A stretch of DNA of 64,000 bases from Myxococcales bacterium (GTDB lineage Bacteria > Myxococcota_A > UBA796 > GCA-2862545), in the NCBI GenBank assembly GCA_019634415.1, contig JAHQVJ010000224.1:1-64000 (forward strand), in the 5' to 3' direction. Each line of letters opens with the position of its first letter. The first letter of the stretch is position 1. Shown one piece after another: positions 51,911 to 61,328 of this stretch. A program made the position numbers and the translations under genes. The notes beneath the pieces are model-generated. The model searched no databases and was not told the origin of the DNA. It was given only the letters and a program-made list of their open reading frames with translations.

Positions 51911-52966
51911 ATGGCAAAGGTCGCGGTGATCGCGGGGGACGGGATCGGCCCAGAGGTGATCCACGAGGGGATGAGGGTGCTGAAGGCGCTGGACGAGGTG
52001 CACCAGCTGGGCCTGTCCTTCGAGGAGATGGACCTGGGAGCGGAGCGCTATCTGCGCGACGGCACCACGCTGCCACCCGAGACCATGGATCGGTTCCGCG
52101 ACGAGTTCGACGCCATCTTCCTCGGCGCGCTGGGCGACAAGCGCGTGCCCTCCAACGTGCACGCCAAGGACATCCTGCTCGGCTGCCGCTTCCAGCTCGA
52201 CCTGTACGTCAACTTCCGCCCGGTCAAGCTGCTCGACAAGCGCCGCTGTCCGCTCAAGTACAAGGGCCCCCGCGACATCGACATGGTGGTCTTCCGCGAG
52301 AACACGGAGGGGCTGTACACGGGCGTGGGCGGGCAGTTCAAGCGCGACACGCCGGACGAGGTGGCCATCGAGGCCGAGCTGAACACGCGCAAGGGCGTGG
52401 AGCGCATCATCCGGGCGGCCTTCGAGCACGCCAAGCAGCACGGACTTCCCTCGGTGTGCATGGCCGACAAGTCCAACGCCATGCGGCACGGACACGACCT
52501 GTGGCAGCGCACGTTCCATGCCGTGGCCGAGGAGTTCTCCGGGATCGAGGCCTTCCACCTGTATGTGGACGTGCTGGCCATGGAGATGGTGCGAGCGCCC
52601 GAGCGCTTCGACGTCATCGTCACGAACAACCTGTTCGGCGACATCGTGACGGACCTGGGCGCTCAGCTGCAGGGTGGCATCGGGCTCGCCGCCTCGGGCA
52701 ACATCCACCCGGGCGCCGTGAGCTTGTTCGAGCCCGTGCACGGCAGCGCACCCGACATCGCGGGCAAGGGCATCGCGAACCCGCTGGCCACCCACCTGTC
52801 GGCAGGCATGATGCTGTCGCACCTGGGCCACCCCGAGCTGGAGAAGAAGATCCAGGGCGGGGTGCGCAAGTGCCTGCTGAACAACCAGGTGACCAAGGAG
52901 CTGGGCGGCAAGCTGTCCACCAAGGCGGTGACGGACGCGCTGATGGTCCATCTGGGCGTGGCCTAG
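51911..52966 (+). CDS. isopropylmalate/isocitrate-dehydrogenase-family enzyme
   Basis: A 351-residue beta-decarboxylating dehydrogenase. Signature NLFGDIVTDLGAQLQGGIGLAASGNIHPG, substrate-binding FRENTEGLYTGVGG and KSNAMRHGHDLWQRTF, and NAD-binding FEPVHGSAPDIAGKGIANP are all intact. The NAD-loop pattern suits NAD rather than NADP. Length fits LeuB, though tartrate or homoisocitrate dehydrogenases are similar. With a LeuA-family gene two genes downstream, a 3-isopropylmalate role in leucine or a related chain-extension pathway is plausible. ATG 51911 follows GGAGGG. Confidence 0.88.
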   Translation: MAKVAVIAGDGIGPEVIHEGMRVLKALDEVHQLGLSFEEMDLGAERYLRDGTTLPPETMDRFRDEFDAIFLGALGDKRVPSNVHAKDILLGCRFQLDLYVNFRPVKLLDKRRCPLKYKGPRDIDMVVFRENTEGLYTGVGGQFKRDTPDEVAIEAELNTRKGVERIIRAAFEHAKQHGLPSVCMADKSNAMRHGHDLWQRTFHAVAEEFSGIEAFHLYVDVLAMEMVRAPERFDVIVTNNLFGDIVTDLGAQLQGGIGLAASGNIHPGAVSLFEPVHGSAPDIAGKGIANPLATHLSAGMMLSHLGHPELEKKIQGGVRKCLLNNQVTKELGGKLSTKAVTDALMVHLGVA

Positions 52967-53022
52967 CCGGTCTCGAAGGCGCACATCCCAGGTTAGGGAG
53001 CGAGCCCAGCCTCGGAGCCGCC

Positions 53023-54222
53023 ATGAACCTCGACATCGCCCGGCGTGAGATCGTCGTGCTCTCTGGAGTCCGCACCCCCTTCGGGACCATGGGGGGTACC
53101 CTCAAGAAGCACACGGCCACCGACCTGGCCATCCACTCCGCCAAGGCCGCCCTGCAGGCCGCCAAGGTCTCGCCCGAAGACGTCGACCACGTCATCTACG
53201 GCAACGTCCTGCAGACCGCCAACGACGCCATCTACCTGGCGCGGCACGTGGGCCTGAAGGTGGGTGTGCCCCAGCGGGTGCCCGCGTTCATCGTGAACCG
53301 ACTGTGCGGCTCGGGCTTCCAGGCCATCGTCAATGCCGCGGAGCAGATCCTGACGGGTCAGGCCAACGTGGTGCTGTGCGGCGGCACCGAGAACATGTCC
53401 ATGGCGCCCCACGTCACCTACGGGCTGCGCGACGGGGCGCGCTTCGGCAAGCCCCCCAAGATGCAGGACCTGCTCTGGGAGTGCCTGACCGACACCAACA
53501 CCGGCATGCCCATGGCCATCACCGCCGAGAACCTGGCCGAGAAGTACGGTATCAGCCGTGAAGAGGCCGACGTCTACGGTCTGTTGTCGCAGGAGCGCTG
53601 GTCGGCCGCCCAGGAAGCCGGGAAGTTCGAGGCGGAGATCGCTCCGATGGAGATCAAGGGGCGCAAGGGCAAGGTCACCACCTTCGCCGTCGACGAGCAC
53701 CCTCGCTCGTCCACCCCGGAGGGCCTCGCCAAGCTGCCCCCCGTCTTCAAGGAGAACGGCACCGTCACCGCGGGCACCGCCTCGGGGATCTGCGACGGCG
53801 CCGCCAGCCTCGTGGTGGCCGATGCCGCCTGGGCCGAGTCCAAGGGCCTCGATCCCATCGCCCGCCTGGTGGGCTGGGGGGTCTCGGGCTGTGATCCCAC
53901 CATCATGGGCATCGGCCCCGTGCCGGCCGCCAAGCGCGCCATCGAGACCTCGGGGATCGGGCTCGATCAGATGGCGCTGGTGGAGGTCAACGAGGCCTTC
54001 GCGCCCCAGTACATCGCGGTGGAGAAGGAGCTCGGCCTCGATCGCTCCATCACCAACGTCAACGGGGGCGCCATCGCCATCGGTCATCCCCTCGGTGCCT
54101 CGGGCGCGCGCATCACCGCCACCTTGATCCACGAGCTACGGCGGCGGTCGGAGCGGTATGGTCTCGGCTCCGCGTGCATCGGCGGCGGGCAGGGAATCGC
54201 CGTGGTCGTGGAAGCGCTGTAG
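53023..54222 (+). CDS. acetyl-CoA acetyltransferase (thiolase)
   Basis: A 399-residue thiolase. The nucleophile is Cys95 in VNRLCGSGFQAIVNAAEQI. The other two catalytic stretches are NGGAIAIGHPLGASGARI (His) and SACIGGGQGIAVVVE (second Cys). VRTPFGTMGG is at the start. It condenses two acetyl-CoA or cleaves 3-ketoacyl-CoA. It lies between the LeuB-like and LeuA-like genes, 56 and 10 bp from them, so the three may be one transcript. Confidence 0.93.
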   Translation: MNLDIARREIVVLSGVRTPFGTMGGTLKKHTATDLAIHSAKAALQAAKVSPEDVDHVIYGNVLQTANDAIYLARHVGLKVGVPQRVPAFIVNRLCGSGFQAIVNAAEQILTGQANVVLCGGTENMSMAPHVTYGLRDGARFGKPPKMQDLLWECLTDTNTGMPMAITAENLAEKYGISREEADVYGLLSQERWSAAQEAGKFEAEIAPMEIKGRKGKVTTFAVDEHPRSSTPEGLAKLPPVFKENGTVTAGTASGICDGAASLVVADAAWAESKGLDPIARLVGWGVSGCDPTIMGIGPVPAAKRAIETSGIGLDQMALVEVNEAFAPQYIAVEKELGLDRSITNVNGGAIAIGHPLGASGARITATLIHELRRRSERYGLGSACIGGGQGIAVVVEAL

Positions 54223-54232
54223 GGGGAGTCAC

Positions 54233-55459
54233 GTGAGCAACGACGTCGTCTATGACTGGAACACCAAGGGCCAGCACACCTTCGGCCTCGGAGCCGTGGA
54301 GCTTCACGACGAGACCCTTCGCGACGGGATCCAGTGCCCCTCGGTGACGGATCCCTCCATCGACGTCAAGAAGGACGTGGTGCGACGGCTGGCCTCCCTC
54401 GGAGTGCACAGCGTCAACGTGGGCCTACCCGGTGCCGGCCCGCGGGCGGTGGCGGACTCCCAGACGCTGGTGGAGGTGGTGCGCGACGAGGGGCTGTCGA
54501 TCTCCGTGGGCTGCGCGGCGCGCACCCACCCCAACGACATCCAGCCCATCATCGAGATCAGCCAGCGCACGGGCGTGCCGGTGGAGATCTTCACCTTCCT
54601 GGGCAGCTCCCCCATCCGCATGCTGGCGGAGTCGTGGGACGAGGCCAAGCTCGAGCAGCTCACGCGCAATGCCGTGCGGATGGGCGTGCAGGCGGGCCTG
54701 CCCACGACCTTCGTGACCGAAGACACGGTGCGCAGCCAACCCGACACGCTGCGGCGCCTGTTCGACGCGGCCATCGAGGAGGGCGCTGGGCGCTTGGTGC
54801 TCTGCGACACCGTCGGGCACAGCACGCCTCCGGGCGTGAGCAACCTGGTGGGCTGGGTGGACGACCACCTGCGCACCCAGGGCGTGCGCGATCGGGTGAA
54901 GATCGACTGGCACGGCCACTCCGACCGCGGCTTGTCGCTGATCAACGCCCTGCGCGCCGTGCAGGCGGGCTGCGACCGGATCCACGGCACGGTGCTGGGG
55001 GTGGGCGAGCGCGTGGGCAACACGCCGCTGGATCTGCTGTTGGTCAACCTCAAGCTCGAGGGCGCCGAGGAGCAGGATCTGACGGGCCTGGCCGAGCTGG
55101 TGGACCTGGTGAGCGCGCACGTGGAGGTGCCGATCCCGGTGAGCTACCCGGTGTTCGGCCGCGACGCCTTCCGCACCGGCACGGGCGTGCACGCCGCTGC
55201 GGTGATCAAGGCACAGGCGAAGGGCGACGACTGGCTCGCGGACCGGATCTACAGCGGGGTTCCCGCGAGCTGGTTCGGCCGCAAGCAGGAGATCGAGATC
55301 GGCCACCAGTCGGGCGTGTCCAACGTGAAGTACTGGCTGCAGGCTCGCGGCTACGAGCCTCGCGACCAGCTGGTGGAGGCGATCTTCACCGCGGCCAAGG
55401 CGGAGAACCGCCTGCTGTCGGACGACGAGGTGCTGAACATCGTTCGCGCCGCGACGTAG
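54233..55459 (+). CDS. LeuA-family (isopropylmalate/homocitrate synthase-like) aldolase
   Basis: A 408-residue HMGL-like TIM barrel. ELHDETLRDGIQCPSV is the catalytic Arg-Asp motif, WHGHSDRGL gives the metal His pair, and GTVLGVGERVGNTPLDLLLV the Gly-Glu-x-x-Gly-Asn signature. It has a short C-terminal subdomain but no LeuA_dimer regulatory domain, so it should not be feedback-inhibited by leucine in the usual way. Products could be 2-isopropylmalate, citramalate or homocitrate. Start at GTG 54233 with AGGGGGAG upstream. Confidence 0.88.
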   Translation: MSNDVVYDWNTKGQHTFGLGAVELHDETLRDGIQCPSVTDPSIDVKKDVVRRLASLGVHSVNVGLPGAGPRAVADSQTLVEVVRDEGLSISVGCAARTHPNDIQPIIEISQRTGVPVEIFTFLGSSPIRMLAESWDEAKLEQLTRNAVRMGVQAGLPTTFVTEDTVRSQPDTLRRLFDAAIEEGAGRLVLCDTVGHSTPPGVSNLVGWVDDHLRTQGVRDRVKIDWHGHSDRGLSLINALRAVQAGCDRIHGTVLGVGERVGNTPLDLLLVNLKLEGAEEQDLTGLAELVDLVSAHVEVPIPVSYPVFGRDAFRTGTGVHAAAVIKAQAKGDDWLADRIYSGVPASWFGRKQEIEIGHQSGVSNVKYWLQARGYEPRDQLVEAIFTAAKAENRLLSDDEVLNIVRAAT

Positions 55460-55468
55460 GGCGCTCCC

Positions 55469-55807
55469 CTACTCCTCCGCCGCTTCCCGCGCCTGACGTC
55501 GGGCCTTGCGCTCCGCATCGCGCTCCGCCTGCGCCTCCTTGCGCTTCTCCTGCTCCCAACTGGATCGCAGCTGGAGGTTCTGCGCCACGTGGAGCACCAG
55601 CAACAGACCCACCACCCAGCTCACGATGGGCGCATGGTCGTAGCCGGGCAGGCCGAAGCCCAACACCAGCCCTCCCACCACCAGGTCCACCACGTTCAGC
55701 GCCCAGAACGCCAGCGGCTGGCTACGCACCACGGGCATGCGCACGAGCAGCTGGTTGGCTCCGATCAACGCCACCAAGCCGAACAGCACCCAGTTGCTCT
55801 GATCCAC
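55469..55807 (-). CDS. small membrane protein with charged helical tail
   Basis: A 112-residue protein with three hydrophobic helices (WVLFGLVALIGANQLLV; FWALNVVDLVVGGLVLGFGL; SWVVGLLLVLHVAQNL) and a 30-residue tail rich in Glu, Arg, Lys and Ala (EQEKRKEAQAERDAERKARR) that should form a single cytoplasmic helix. No family recognised. It ends 10 bp from the convergent LeuA-like gene. Confidence 0.72.
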   Translation of the reverse strand: MDQSNWVLFGLVALIGANQLLVRMPVVRSQPLAFWALNVVDLVVGGLVLGFGLPGYDHAPIVSWVVGLLLVLHVAQNLQLRSSWEQEKRKEAQAERDAERKARRQAREAAEE

Positions 55808-55850
55808 GAGCCCTCCGTGGGAGCGTTGTAGCGTCTACCAGCGCCCGCGT

Positions 55851-56681
55851 TCAGAGGGCCACATTGTCGATGAGGCGGGTGGCGCCATAGAAGGCGGCCC
55901 CTAGCGCCCGCGCGGGCACCGCAGGATCGAGTCCGGTCAGCGGCTGCAGATCCTCGGCTCCCACGATCTGCAAGTAGTCCACCCGATCGGCGTCGAGCAG
56001 GGAGCGCCCGTGGGCGAGCAGCGCGGCGACGTCTCGCTCACCGGCAGCGGCGCGCTGCTGCATGCCGAAGAGCGCCCGGTGCAGGCTGCGGGCGCGCCCT
56101 CGCTCGGACTCCGACAGGTACTTGTTGCGGCTCGACAGCGCGACGCCGTCGGCGTCCCGCACCAGAGGGGCGCCCACGATCTCCAGCGGCAAGGCCAGAT
56201 CGCGCACCATCCGGCGCAGCACGGCCAGCTGCTGGAAGTCCTTGTCGCCGAAGGCTGCCAGCTGGCACTGGGTGAGCCCGAACAGGCGCGCACACACCGT
56301 GGCCACCCCCTCGAAGTGCCCGGGCCGAGTGGCCCCACACAGCACCTCGGTGAGCCCGTGCACCGATACGGAGGTGGAGAAGCCATCCGGATACAGATCA
56401 GGCGGCCTGAACAGGGCATCCACGCCCTGATCCCGGCACAGAGCAGCGTCCCCCTCCGGATCGCGCGGGTACCGGTCCAGGTCTTCGCCAGGTCCGAACT
56501 GCAGCGGGTTCACGTACACGGAGACCACGAGCCGATCCACCTGCGGCCGCAGCAGCGCCATCAGCGAGGCGTGGCCCGGATGCAGGAAGCCCATGGTGGG
56601 CACGAACCCGATGCGCTGACCGCCAGCACGCTGGGCAGTGGCCCACTGCTGCATGGCAGCGGCCGACTCGAGGAGCTCCAT
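55851..56681 (-). CDS. panC: pantothenate synthetase
   Basis: A 276-residue enzyme joining pantoate and beta-alanine with ATP, the last step of pantothenate synthesis. FVPTMGFLHPGHASLM holds the HxGH nucleotide site, VYVNPLQFGPGEDLDRYPR binds substrate, and FGDKDFQQLAVLRRMV and LSSRNKYLSESER (KMSKS-like) are intact. It follows panB by 10 bp in the same direction, so the two form an operon. The family length is about 280. Confidence 0.96.
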   Translation of the reverse strand: MELLESAAAMQQWATAQRAGGQRIGFVPTMGFLHPGHASLMALLRPQVDRLVVSVYVNPLQFGPGEDLDRYPRDPEGDAALCRDQGVDALFRPPDLYPDGFSTSVSVHGLTEVLCGATRPGHFEGVATVCARLFGLTQCQLAAFGDKDFQQLAVLRRMVRDLALPLEIVGAPLVRDADGVALSSRNKYLSESERGRARSLHRALFGMQQRAAAGERDVAALLAHGRSLLDADRVDYLQIVGAEDLQPLTGLDPAVPARALGAAFYGATRLIDNVAL

Positions 56682-56691
56682 GGATCCTGCC

Positions 56692-57522
56692 TCAGTACAG
56701 ACGCGCCAGCTTGGCGGGCCGCTTCCGATGGAAGCTGTGGTCGGTGCTGGGGAACTCCCCGCTTCGAACCTCCGAGGCGTACTGCTCGAAGGCCTCCACG
56801 GCCACCTGCTCCACGCTCGCGTAGCGCTTCACGAACTTCGGCGAGAACCGCAGATCCATGCCGAGCACGTCGTTGCACACGAGCACCTGGCCATCACAGT
56901 CTGGCCCCGCCCCGATCCCCACGGTGGGGATGTCCAGGCGATGGGTGATCTCGGCGGCCAGCTCCCGCGGGATCCCCTCGAGCACCAGGCAGAAGGCACC
57001 GGCCTCCTGCACCGCGAGCGCGTCTTGGATCAAGCGCTCACCATCGTCTTCGGAGCGCCCCTGCACCTTGAAGCCGCCCATGGCGTGCACCGACTGAGGC
57101 GTGAGCCCGATGTGGCCCACGACGGGGATCCCCGCCCCCACGATGCGCTCCACCGCCGGCACCACCGTCGAGCCCCCCTCGAGCTTCACCGACTGCACGT
57201 GGCCTTCCTGAACGAGACGTCCCGCGGCGCGCAGCGCATCCTCGGCACTCACCTGGAACGACATGAAGGGCATGTCCCCCACGAGGTGAGCGCGCTCGGA
57301 GCCGCGGGCCACACACGCACAGTGGTAGACCATGTGGTCGAGGGTGACCCCCAGCGTGTCGTCGCGCCCCTGGACCACCATGCCCAGGGAGTCGCCCACC
57401 AGCACCATGTCGGCGCCAGCCATGTCCACCAGGCGCGCCATGGTGGCGTCGTAGGCGGTGATCATCACGATCTTGTCGTTGTCGGCCTTCTTCTTCCGAA
57501 GGTCCAACACAGTCGTTCGCTT
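56692..57522 (-). CDS. panB: ketopantoate hydroxymethyltransferase
   Basis: A 276-residue enzyme that adds a hydroxymethyl group from methylene-tetrahydrofolate to ketoisovalerate. ITAYDATMARLVDMAGADMVLVGDSLGMVVQG (metal Asp), KLEGG, GHIGLTPQSVHAMGGFKVQG and IGIGAGPDCDGQVLVCNDVLGM are all present. Start at GTG 57522 with GGAGAACATC upstream, which gives a family-like N-terminus; a TTG 33 bases earlier is the other option. First gene of the panB-panC pair. Confidence 0.95.
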   Translation of the reverse strand, partial: KRTTVLDLRKKKADNDKIVMITAYDATMARLVDMAGADMVLVGDSLGMVVQGRDDTLGVTLDHMVYHCACVARGSERAHLVGDMPFMSFQVSAEDALRAAGRLVQEGHVQSVKLEGGSTVVPAVERIVGAGIPVVGHIGLTPQSVHAMGGFKVQGRSEDDGERLIQDALAVQEAGAFCLVLEGIPRELAAEITHRLDIPTVGIGAGPDCDGQVLVCNDVLGMDLRFSPKFVKRYASVEQVAVEAFEQYASEVRSGEFPSTDHSFHRKRPAKLARLY

Positions 57523-57598
57523 CACGATGTTCTCCAAGAGCCTCCCGGTCCGCAAGGGATCCAGGGGCGTGGACAGTGTCCGGAGACATCGTATCGTT

Positions 57599-58696
57599 TC
57601 AGGGGTGCGCGGGGACGTCTGGCTCGAAGATGTAGTAGCCGACGGCGCTCTGACCGAGGTCGTCGTACCAGTCGTTGATCCAGAGGTGCACGCGCGAGCC
57701 CACCACCTGTGCGGCGACCTCCCCCACCACCCCGGGGGCCGTGAGGTTCACGGGCAGCGGGTTGTCGGGATGCTTGGTCCAGCTCACCCCGTCGGTGGAC
57801 GTGGCGAGGTTCACGGTGTGGTTCTGCGAGTAGCGCGCATAGGGACCTGGCTCCCAGCGCCGGAAGCCCACGTAGAACATGTAGTAAGTCCCCTCGTGGA
57901 GCACCGTGGCCGCGCTCACCATGCCCGCTGCGTCGTAGGCCTCGGGCCCGGCCTGCAGCACGGGCTCGCGCGACAGCTGGAACCCTTGATCCAGGTCACG
58001 CCCGCCGAAGCTGTAGATCTGGCACACGTCCTCACCGTTCGAGGAGCCGCCCAGGTAGCCGAAGAAGCCATCTTCCTGCGTCCAGTTGAAGCCCACCGGC
58101 CAGCAGTAGCGCACCCCGTTGACGGGGGTGGTCAGGTCGAGTACCGGCTGGCCCCCGTTGAAGGCCCGTCAATCGACGCCGTCGGGCGACGTGAACATGC
58201 CGATCCCGAAGGTGCCCTCCCGCAGGTTGAAGCCCTGGTAGGCGAGCACGTACTCCGCAGAGTCGGCGTCCCAGACCACCCGGACCTGATCCATCAGATC
58301 GTCGTCCCAGCCGCGAGCGGTGTCGATCACCGGATTGCCTGCGTGGGTCTCCCAGTTGGTCCCGTCCCCGGAGACGGCGTAGCCCAGGCCGTAGTCACCG
58401 AGATCTCCATCGGGCGTGGCCGAGTACCAGATCTGGTAGAACGGGTGCCCGAGGATGGACTGGGTGCGAAAGCCCACGGAGCGGAAGCCCTGGCCCCAGT
58501 TCTCGTCGGTGCCGGCGAACACGGGGTTGCAGTCGTAGACGGACAGCTGTGTGCCCGAGATCGGAGAGAACGCGCACTCGAGCACGTCCGCCGGATCCAC
58601 GTCGATGGGTGCGGCGACCTGGTACTCCTGGGCGCATCCGGCCAGCAGGGCCACCACCGCGAGTCCACCACGCCAATCAGTCGATGCCAAAGTCAT
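57599..58696 (-). pseudogene. beta-propeller glycosidase-like lipoprotein broken by TGA
   Basis: From ATG 58696 a lipoprotein (VVALLAGC) carries repeats of a five-bladed-propeller type (QIWYSATPDGDLGDYGLGYAVSGDGTNWETH). The frame stops at TGA 58169-58171, inside SPDGVD-stop-RAFNGGQPVLDL. The same frame then continues for 189 codons to the TGA at 57599 with STDGVSWTKHPDNPLPV and other blades. In the two other visible blades the aligned residue is Trp (SxDGxxW), so TGG to TGA is the simplest explanation. Whole length would be 365 residues, similar to GH43/GH32-like propellers. Also possible are two shorter products. Confidence 0.75.
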
Positions 58697-58949
58697 GCTC
58701 GCACTCCACGATGAGGAAGGGATCGCACTCGGCCAGCTCCACACACACCAGCTGGCCGGGCACGTTGGCGCCTTGGTCCGCGTTGTAGCGGCACCCCTGC
58801 TCACAGCTCTCCCGCGTGGGAAACGCCTCGTAGGCGCACACCACGACGAGCTCGTCGCACAGCTCCGCGCAGCTGCGGTCGTTGGCGTCGAGGGTGGAGG
58901 TGGTGCAGGCAGCCACCACCAGAGTAGAGAAGAGCAGGGCCGCGCGCAT
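58677..58949 (-). CDS. small Cys-rich lipoprotein
   Basis: A 90-residue lipoprotein (LLFSTLVVAAC, Cys15). The mature part has eight more Cys residues (CAELCDELVVVC; ESCEQGC; LVCVELAECDPF; VEC), spaced as in small disulfide-bonded domains of myxobacterial surface proteins. Function unknown. Its 3' end overlaps the start of the propeller gene by 20 bp, so the two are coupled. Confidence 0.72.
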   Translation of the reverse strand: MRAALLFSTLVVAACTTSTLDANDRSCAELCDELVVVCAYEAFPTRESCEQGCRYNADQGANVPGQLVCVELAECDPFLIVECEHDFGID

Positions 58950-59157
58950 CAGATCTCCGGGACGACAGATCACGGGAGGAGTCCAGAGACTCGCACCGCA
59001 ACCCCAAGGCCCCGCGCCGGCTTCCATCCTACATCAGGTGGTGCAGACGCGTTCGCCAGTCCGGCCACCGAGAGCCCGAAGTAGTCATGTTGTTCACCGC
59101 GACGTTGACCGCACTGGTCGCACCCGAGGGCACGAAGCAAGGCTACCCCGCCCAGGA

Positions 59158-59571
59158 CTAGGCCGCCTTCGAGTCAGTGTCCGCTGTGTCGGCTTGTGCG
59201 GGCTCCGGATCGGCGGCTGCCTGCTCCACCGCTCTGGGACCAGGCTGCCCCACCACCCGGAACACGCTGCCCAGGATGCGCGGGCTCCGCCGCTTGTTGC
59301 CGTCGTCGTCTTCCCAGATGTCATAGGCGAGCACGCCCTCGACGGCGACCTTGCTGCCCTTGACCGCGCGCTGCGTGCAGGCCTCGGCTTGCTCGCCGAA
59401 CAGGCGCACGTCGTGCCAGTCCGTCTCCTCGTCGAACGAGCCGTCCTCGTTCTTCACGTTGCGATGGGTGGCCACCGACAGCGAGCACCAGGTGATCCCA
59501 CTCTTTCCGGTGCGCAGCTCGGGATCCTGCCCGGCACGACCCACCAGGAAGATGGTGTTCATTCCACGCAT
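59158..59571 (-). CDS. ssb: single-stranded DNA-binding protein
   Basis: A 137-residue OB-fold protein. NTIFLVGRAGQDPELR, WCSLSVATHRNVKNEDGSFDEETDWHDVRLFGEQAEAC and GSKVAVEGVLAYDIWEDDDG follow the SSB fold. The C-terminal tail is Ala/Asp-rich but lacks the acidic DDDIPF tip that recruits repair proteins, so it may be a secondary SSB. Start at ATG 59571, with GAGGAGG seven bases upstream. Confidence 0.88.
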   Translation of the reverse strand: MRGMNTIFLVGRAGQDPELRTGKSGITWCSLSVATHRNVKNEDGSFDEETDWHDVRLFGEQAEACTQRAVKGSKVAVEGVLAYDIWEDDDGNKRRSPRILGSVFRVVGQPGPRAVEQAAADPEPAQADTADTDSKAA

Positions 59572-59751
59572 GACAAACCTCCTCTACAGATTCGCGGTGC
59601 CCCCGTGCAGACACCGCGCCAGCGCGTTGTCCAGGTTGGTCCGTTCGGGGCGACGGAAGTCAGCCTGGGCGTACCCATCCAACCCCAGGGCGAACCGAGA
59701 TGATCACAGCCGACGACGGTCGTCAGGTGCGCGCCACGGTCCGTTCGGCGC

Positions 59752-61245
59752 TCAGCCTTGCTCGCGGACCTTCCGGTCGTGCGCCCGCCAGTCTGGCAGA
59801 TCAATCGTGGGGTAGGCGTCGTAGGGCAGCTGCAGCGACCGCACGTGCCGCAGATCCGTGGCCCCTCGCCCCTGGTAGTGAATCGCCTTGCGGTGGTAGC
59901 GGGGCCAGCGGACCAGGTAGTGGAAGAACGACTTCTGCACCACGATGTCCGCGCTGAAGGGATCGAGCCCTGCCTCGGTGTAGAACTCGGGCCGGATCGT
60001 CAGGGGCGGCATGTCCGACAGGACCACCTGAGCCGGTCCTGCGTCCACCGTGATCCCGCGCCCCAGTGCACCGTCACGGTGGTGCATGATCCGCCCCTCG
60101 AGCACCGTGCGCGCCCTGGGCGGCCCCACCTCCACCGACACGGCAGCACCCACGGGCTCGTCCCACAGCCGCTCCACGGCGCCCTCGTCGCAGATCGGCA
60201 GCAGCGCACGCAGGTCGCGGGCCTCCTGCTGTAGGTACACCAGCAGATCGGTGCTGTTGCCCTCCGCACCCGCGGCCACCACGTCTCCGGTGTCCACCAT
60301 GGACACCACCCCCAGCCGACGCGCCCAGCGGCTCGCTCGAACGCGCCCGATCGCCTCCTCCAGCGGGTAGCTGGCGGGAATCGGGTGGTGCCGCGTGGCC
60401 CAGATCCGGTCGGCGAAGGCGTCTGCCAGCTCCTCCGCCAGAGCCTGGTCGCCATCCGTGGTGACGTTGACGGCCCAGCCCAGATCGGCATCGTCGGCAA
60501 AGGGGTGGTTGATGCACAGCGATACGTCGAGCACGCGGGCGCGGCGCTCGGCCAGGCGCACGCGCGTGGTCACCGCCAACATCGGCGGGAGAAAGTCGAC
60601 GCCCAGCGCACCCCCCAGGAAGACAGGCAGCTTTCGCCAGGTGGAGACCGGCTCGATCTCGCCCCGCAGCGAACGGATCAGGATCTCGGTGACCTTTCGG
60701 CCCGTCCAGCGTAGGTCTCGGTGGGGGTTGGTGTGGTAGGCGGACAGGGCGAGCAGCCCCTCGCGGCGAGAAGCGGTGAGGTTGGCGTGCAGATCGTAGG
60801 AAGCCACGATGGGCACCGACGGGGGCAGCTGGTCGCGCACCAGCGCCAGGATCTCGGCGTCCACGGGGATCCCGCCTTCGGCCCGCGCCGCACCGTGCAA
60901 GGCCAGCACCACCCCGTCCAGTGCCCCGCAGCTCTGCAGCGCATCGACCACCTCCTGGCGGAGCCAGTCCATGGTCTCGGACGTGATGGGTCCCGTGGGG
61001 AGGAGCAGGGCGTTGAACAGGGCGAAGCCCTCGACCTGGTTGCGCCCGCAGGCCTCGAGGAAGCCCGCGTACTCGGCCCGCTTCACGTAGCCGCCGATCT
61101 CGTAGCCGCGGGCCAGGTGGGCATCGAGCTCCGGTCCGCGGAACACCTGGCCGTACCGCTCGAAGGTCCGCCGGGTGGACATGCGTTCGGAGAAGGCGTT
61201 GGACTCGTGATAAACGCGCAGAAAGCCGAGTCGGAGACGCCCCAC
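59752..61245 (-). CDS. M81-family metallopeptidase (MlrC-like)
   Basis: A 497-residue protein related to MlrC of the microcystin-degradation pathway. RLGFLRVYHESNAFSE at the start is the M81 N-terminal HExN-like motif, followed by LDGVVLALHGAARAEGG, ASYDLHANLT and AYHTNPHRDL, which carry conserved His/Asp metal ligands. The C-terminal MlrC domain has VSMVDTGDVVAAGAEGN. The family processes small peptides or amides. Start at GTG 61245, 15 bases before the conserved part. Confidence 0.85.
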   Translation of the reverse strand: MGRLRLGFLRVYHESNAFSERMSTRRTFERYGQVFRGPELDAHLARGYEIGGYVKRAEYAGFLEACGRNQVEGFALFNALLLPTGPITSETMDWLRQEVVDALQSCGALDGVVLALHGAARAEGGIPVDAEILALVRDQLPPSVPIVASYDLHANLTASRREGLLALSAYHTNPHRDLRWTGRKVTEILIRSLRGEIEPVSTWRKLPVFLGGALGVDFLPPMLAVTTRVRLAERRARVLDVSLCINHPFADDADLGWAVNVTTDGDQALAEELADAFADRIWATRHHPIPASYPLEEAIGRVRASRWARRLGVVSMVDTGDVVAAGAEGNSTDLLVYLQQEARDLRALLPICDEGAVERLWDEPVGAAVSVEVGPPRARTVLEGRIMHHRDGALGRGITVDAGPAQVVLSDMPPLTIRPEFYTEAGLDPFSADIVVQKSFFHYLVRWPRYHRKAIHYQGRGATDLRHVRSLQLPYDAYPTIDLPDWRAHDRKVREQG

Positions 61246-61328
61246 GTTGATCCCTTGGTGGTTTGGGACCGTAATAGCAGGTGGGCGTCGTCGTCGGTGA
61301 CGGGCGGAGCGCACCGAAGGGGGATGGA

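Noticed and set aside
58169..58171. TGA as selenocysteine
   Set aside because: The aligned residue in sister blades is Trp, not Cys, and I see no SECIS-like hairpin directly after it.
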